Shown here: positions 60,464-64,000 of the stretch, piece after piece
How the letters are laid out: every line of letters begins with the position of its first letter
Numbering within the stretch: the first letter of the stretch is position 1
Assembly: GCA_046328715.1 (NCBI GenBank)
Contig: JAXLWB010000008.1
Location: 124,001 to 188,000 of the forward strand
From: JAXLWB01 sp046328715
Lineage (GTDB): Bacteria > Chloroflexota > Anaerolineae > Caldilineales > Caldilineaceae
Direction of reading: 5' to 3'
Length of the DNA stretch: 64,000 bases
Made by a program: the position numbers and the translations under genes
Notes under the pieces: model-generated
What the model was told of the DNA's origin: nothing
The model's database searches: none
Seen by the model: the letters and a program-made list of their open reading frames with translations, nothing else

Positions 60464-61276
60464 TTACGCTGCCTTTGCTTCCCGATGGCGGCTACCTGCT
60501 TCAGCCGCTTCGACACCTTCACGCCCGAGGTAGGCTTCGATCACCTGCTTGTTCTTCTGAATTTCTGCTGGCGGCCCTTCGGCGATCTTGCTGCCATGAT
60601 CGAGCACCGCAATCTGCTCAGAGATGCCCATCACGACGCGCATGTCATGTTCGATCAAAACGATCGTGATACCAAGTTGATCGCGCAGGCGGCGGATAAA
60701 GACTGTCAACTCAGCGGTTTCTCTTGGATTCATGCCTGCCGTCGGTTCATCCAGGAAGAGGATGCTCGGATTGTTAGCCAAGGCACGAGCGATTTCAAGG
60801 CGGCGCTGATCGCCGTAGGCAAGATTCCTGGCAACCCAGTTCCCTTTGCCCCTGAGGCCAACAAAGTCAAGAAGTTCGACGGCCTTATTCAGCATCTCGC
60901 CTTCTTCTTTGCGTACTTGGGCCGTCCGTAGAATGGCACCCAGCAACCCCGACTTGAGATGAGAATGTCCGCCGATCATGACATTTTCGGCTGCGGTCAG
61001 TGTGCTGAAGAGGCGAATGTTCTGGTAGGTGCGCGAGATACCCATACGTGCGATCTGATCGGGCGAAAGGCCAGCGATTGAATCGTTTTTAAAACGAATA
61101 TCGCCTTCTTCGGGAGTATAGAACCCGGTGATGCAGTTAAAAAAGGTTGTCTTTCCTGCACCGTTTGGCCCGATGATGCTATAAATTGAACGTTCTGGAA
61201 TATCGATATCAACGGAATCGACTGCGACAAGACCACCAAAACGTTTGGTAACTTTGGTTGCGGTTAGAATGCCCAT
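60464..61276 (-). CDS. livG: Branched-chain amino-acid ABC transporter ATPase LivG
   Basis: A 270-residue ABC ATPase. Walker A is GPNGAGKTTFFNCITG (about residues 36-51), followed by GISRTYQNIRLFSTLTAAENVMIG, a LivG hallmark. The signature is LAYGDQRRLEIARAL and Walker B LFLDEPTAGMNPRET; LIEHDMRVVMGISEQIAVLDHG is the H-loop. It ends with a short Ala/Glu-rich tail. It lies between livM and livF on the same strand with repeat hairpins on both sides. Confidence 0.95.
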   Translation of the reverse strand: MGILTATKVTKRFGGLVAVDSVDIDIPERSIYSIIGPNGAGKTTFFNCITGFYTPEEGDIRFKNDSIAGLSPDQIARMGISRTYQNIRLFSTLTAAENVMIGGHSHLKSGLLGAILRTAQVRKEEGEMLNKAVELLDFVGLRGKGNWVARNLAYGDQRRLEIARALANNPSILFLDEPTAGMNPRETAELTVFIRRLRDQLGITIVLIEHDMRVVMGISEQIAVLDHGSKIAEGPPAEIQKNKQVIEAYLGREGVEAAEAGSRHREAKAA

Positions 61277-61284
61277 AGTTTTTC

Positions 61285-61383
61285 AGTAAGTCAGTTGGGC
61301 AGTGAAACAGTGGGTCAGTAGACAGTGGGTCAGTGTTCGACTGTTCCACTGACTTACTGTCTTACTGACCTACTGTCCACTGA
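61285..61383. repeat. STRR-like CAGTGGGT repeats between livM and livG
   Basis: Words like CAGTGGGT/CAGTAGA are repeated at 61285-61335, then inverted ACTGTTCC/ACTGACTT words at 61340-61383. It forms a long imperfect palindrome inside the liv operon. Confidence 0.8.
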
Positions 61384-61385
61384 GT

Positions 61386-63026
61386 TTAAGCCTCTTCATG
61401 CACTAATTTCTGCGGCTGATCGGGTAACAATCCTTCTGGACGCTGTAACATCATAAAGATCAACACAACACCATAGACCATTAGGCGGAATTCGGAAAAT
61501 TCTCGCAACAGCTCTGGCAACCCAACTAGCACTAAAGCGCCCAACATGACGCCCCAAATATTGCCCATGCCACCGATGATGATCAACGCCAGAATATTGA
61601 ACGAAATCAGTAACTGAAAACTGTGCGGGTAGATCGAACCAATTTTAGAGGCAAAGATCGCTCCGCTAATGCCAGAGAATGCCGCACCAGCCGCAAAGGC
61701 CAACAGCTTGGTCTGCACCAAATTGATACCCATCGCCTCGGCAACGTCTTCGTCTTCACGTACTGCCATCCACGCCCGACCCAACCGCGAATGTTTGAGC
61801 CGTGTGGCAACAAAGCCAGCTACGATGCAACAGAATAAAATCAGGTAAAATAGTTTCTGCGGTTTATCCGGTCCACTGATACTAAACAGACCGGGAATCT
61901 CAATAGCGGGAATGGCCGCAATACCTTGTGCGCCGCCCGTGTAGGGAGTTAGCCAGTTGGAACCAGCCAGAATACGGATAATTTCACCAAAGCCTAAGGT
62001 GATAATTGTCAGGTAGTCGCCACGAATACGCAACACCGGAATGCCAAGAAGGACACCTGCAATAATTGCGACGATAAAAGCGACTGGTAGCGCTTCCCAA
62101 AAGGTCCAAGCACCAGTTTTCTGGGCGACGAAGCCTTCTGGCGAGGTCATGATGCCGATCACGTAAGCGCCTAAGGCAAAAAAGGCCACGTAACCGGCAT
62201 CCAACATGCCTGCAAAACCCACCACAATATTCAGCCCAAGCCCCAACAAGATGAAAAGCCCAACCTGATTCAACACTTCACTGTGGTAAGCGCCAAGAAA
62301 TTGGGGCAGATAAATGAAGACAGCCAACAACAACACCCATCCTGTATAGCGCAGCCAGGGAGTGGTCTGTTGTCTTGAAGAGGCAGAGGCTGCGGCTTCT
62401 TTACGCAATCCACGCCAGTAGGTAATTGCGGCGGTGAGTACGGTAATAATGATTGCCCCACTAATCGTAACACCTTTGGGCGCTAATAGCCAGCCTTGCA
62501 CATAGGGTGCCAAACCGTTGTTGATAAAGATCGTCATCAACTGTTCGCCGAGAACACCCACGATTACCATGATTGAGATGCCTAAAATCAAGGCACTGCG
62601 AATGCGCGGCGACAAAAGGCGAAACAGCGCTGCCACAATACCGACTACAGCACCGATAATAGGAACAAGGGCCAAATTGCCAAAGCTCAAGAATTGATAC
62701 AACTCTGGTGAGGCATTAATAAACATCGTGCGAATGTTGACGGCGCCCCCAAACAATACCAACAAAGCGAGCATGGAAGCTGTCACTGCACCCGAAATCG
62801 CACCGGCGAGAAAACGTTGGACAACTGAATATTCCGTCTTGGCAGCTTGGTAAGCCATGACAAAAAAGAGCACAAATAACAGTACATGTCCGAGATCAGT
62901 TACATCTTGAATAATGGGACGTGTGCTAAAGCGCATCACCATGCCGACCAGTGAAACCAAGATGACCACTGCGCCGCCAATCAAACCATATTGGATGGAA
63001 TCAATAAGCCAGTTGGATTGTTTCAT
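61386..63026 (-). CDS. livM: Branched-chain amino-acid ABC permease LivM with N-terminal extension
   Basis: A 546-residue membrane permease. The C-terminal 310 residues are LivM-like: LNQVGLFILLGLGLNIVVGFAGMLDAGYVAFFALGAY, GIPVLRIRGDYLTIITLGFGEIIR and SFQLLISFNILALIIIGGMGNIWGVMLGA. The first 225 residues add about six further hydrophobic helices without a recognisable domain, making it far longer than E. coli LivM (425). The gene starts 2 bases after the livH stop, so translation is probably coupled. It ends with RPEGLLPDQPQKLVHEEA, the usual LivM ending type. Confidence 0.92.
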   Translation of the reverse strand: MKQSNWLIDSIQYGLIGGAVVILVSLVGMVMRFSTRPIIQDVTDLGHVLLFVLFFVMAYQAAKTEYSVVQRFLAGAISGAVTASMLALLVLFGGAVNIRTMFINASPELYQFLSFGNLALVPIIGAVVGIVAALFRLLSPRIRSALILGISIMVIVGVLGEQLMTIFINNGLAPYVQGWLLAPKGVTISGAIIITVLTAAITYWRGLRKEAAASASSRQQTTPWLRYTGWVLLLAVFIYLPQFLGAYHSEVLNQVGLFILLGLGLNIVVGFAGMLDAGYVAFFALGAYVIGIMTSPEGFVAQKTGAWTFWEALPVAFIVAIIAGVLLGIPVLRIRGDYLTIITLGFGEIIRILAGSNWLTPYTGGAQGIAAIPAIEIPGLFSISGPDKPQKLFYLILFCCIVAGFVATRLKHSRLGRAWMAVREDEDVAEAMGINLVQTKLLAFAAGAAFSGISGAIFASKIGSIYPHSFQLLISFNILALIIIGGMGNIWGVMLGALVLVGLPELLREFSEFRLMVYGVVLIFMMLQRPEGLLPDQPQKLVHEEA

Positions 63027-63028
63027 AA

Positions 63029-64000
63029 TTATGCTTTCGTCTTCGACAGGCGCTCGCCCAAGATACCGGTTGGTCGGAAAATAAGAATCAAAACAAGCAT
63101 GGTAAAAGCGATCGCATCTTTCAATTGGTAGGGAGCAGGGATCTTCCAGCCTTCCAAAAAGAGACTTGGCCCTAATGACTCAATCAACCCTAAGACGATC
63201 CCACCTAGCATAGCCCCAGGAATATTCCCGATTCCGCCCAACACGGCTGAAGTGAAGGCCTTAAGACCGGGCTGAAATCCCATGTAAAAAGAGACCTGCT
63301 TATTGAGCAAGGCATAAAGCAGACCAGCAGCGCCGGCTAGGGCCGCACCAATCACAAAGGTGCGCACAATCGTGGCATCGACATCAATTCCCATCAGCGC
63401 AGCAGTCTGTTTATCTTCCGAAACAGCACGCATTGCTTTGCCAGCCTTGGTATACTGTACAAAGAGATACAAGGCAATCATCAGCAATGTAGCGGCAACA
63501 ATCACAACAGCCTGGGCCTTCAAAATGCCAATGCCAAAGATCTGCATCTTACCTTCCAGACTCGGTATGTCGGGATAGGTTTGGATGTTGTTGCCGTACA
63601 ACCCGGAGAAGGTATATTGCAAAAAGAGCGATGCACCAATCGCTGTAATCAACGGAACCAGGCGCGGTGCATTGCGCAAGGGGCGATAGCAGATCCGTTC
63701 CAGCAAAAAGGCGACGAGGATTGAAGTTCCCATCGCAACAGCGGCCACAACAATGAGACCGAGCAAGGGATAATTGACCAAAAATCCACTGTCAAATAGC
63801 GGTTTTGCCACATAATAGCCCGTGAACGCCCCAGCCATAAAGACTTCACCATGGGCAAAGTTAATCATGCGCAAAATACCGTAAACCAATGTATATCCCA
63901 GCGCAATCAGCGCATACAGACAGCCTTGGGCAACTCCAAAGATCACAAAATCGATCCAGTTCTCTTTGGAATAGGTACCTGCTTGCAGGGTACTAATGGA
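63029..64000 (-). CDS. livH: Branched-chain amino-acid ABC permease LivH (5' end beyond window)
   Basis: At least 305 residues of a LivH permease: GCLYALIALGYTLVYGILRMINFAHGEVFMAGAF, RAVSEDKQTAALMGIDVDATI, and FTSAVLGGIGNIPGAMLGG near the end (landmarks YALIALGYTLVYGI, INFAHGEVFM). About eight hydrophobic helices. A GTG at 63946 could be a start, but the frame stays open to the right edge and the residues there (TYSKENWIDFVIFGVAQG) look like normal LivH N-terminus, so the true start is probably past 64000. The binding protein gene livK would be expected further right. Confidence 0.92.
   Translation of the reverse strand, partial: SISTLQAGTYSKENWIDFVIFGVAQGCLYALIALGYTLVYGILRMINFAHGEVFMAGAFTGYYVAKPLFDSGFLVNYPLLGLIVVAAVAMGTSILVAFLLERICYRPLRNAPRLVPLITAIGASLFLQYTFSGLYGNNIQTYPDIPSLEGKMQIFGIGILKAQAVVIVAATLLMIALYLFVQYTKAGKAMRAVSEDKQTAALMGIDVDATIVRTFVIGAALAGAAGLLYALLNKQVSFYMGFQPGLKAFTSAVLGGIGNIPGAMLGGIVLGLIESLGPSLFLEGWKIPAPYQLKDAIAFTMLVLILIFRPTGILGERLSKTKA

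Overview
The window reads as chromosomal DNA of a Chloroflexota bacterium, probably from the Anaerolineae/Caldilineae side. This is an inference from gene content and style: threonine/proline-rich surface proteins, SdrD-like repeats, a mevalonate kinase, a methylmalonyl-CoA mutase/epimerase pair, paired SPFH proteins, a long 7TM/GAF histidine kinase, an orphan glycogen-synthase-like GT beside glgB, and a dnaX-ybaB-recR block. Base composition is near 50% GC and almost every gap is short. No transposase, integrase, prophage or CRISPR array is visible.

Layout, left to right. 0.2-1.3 kb: BMP-type nucleoside-binding lipoprotein (-). 1.8-11.5 kb: a (+) run with a secreted propeller protein, glycogen-synthase-like GT, GlgB, a 7TM-PAS-GAF-GAF histidine kinase and a REC-histidine kinase. 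11.7-16.6 kb (-): methylmalonyl-CoA mutase large subunit, epimerase, DUF59 protein, membrane-anchored Mrr-like nuclease, GDPD and mevalonate kinase. 17-21.8 kb (-): dnaX-ybaB-recR and two SPFH proteins. 22.2-33 kb (-): a 2835-residue SdrD/P-domain/Thr-Pro surface protein and a Ca-binding-repeat protein, both ending in a similar short tail. 33-42 kb: glyA, a thioredoxin-fold protein without cysteines, Sco1, an FnIII/TP-rich membrane protein, ThpR, PurH and a CtpA-like protease. 42-48 kb: response regulator, Rex, RsmG, DtxR-family regulator plus Nudix, IF-1, S21, S1. 48-54 kb: MoxR-DUF58-DUF4129 cassette and a GT39-like membrane protein. 54-58 kb: tRNA-Arg(CCT), a DUF6504-like protein, CinA-type amidohydrolase and RecD2. 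58-64 kb: TauE exporter, alpha/beta-hydrolase lipoprotein and the LivHMGF branched-chain amino-acid ABC genes, cut by the right edge.

The most distinctive feature is not a single gene. The window is seeded with degenerate 7-8-bp tandem words, often arranged as inverted arms (STRR-like). They sit between genes and, in recD2, purH and a lipoprotein gene, are translated in frame; a 116-bp palindrome does the same in the GT39-like gene. A separate 82-bp palindromic MITE-like element occurs in two copies plus a half copy. Other points worth following are a shared C-terminal tail on two secreted proteins, a probable ATT start codon on the large histidine kinase, a CtpA homolog lacking the catalytic lysine, a thioredoxin fold with TPDS in place of CPDC, and a Fur-box-like palindrome behind a consensus promoter ahead of the DtxR-family gene.
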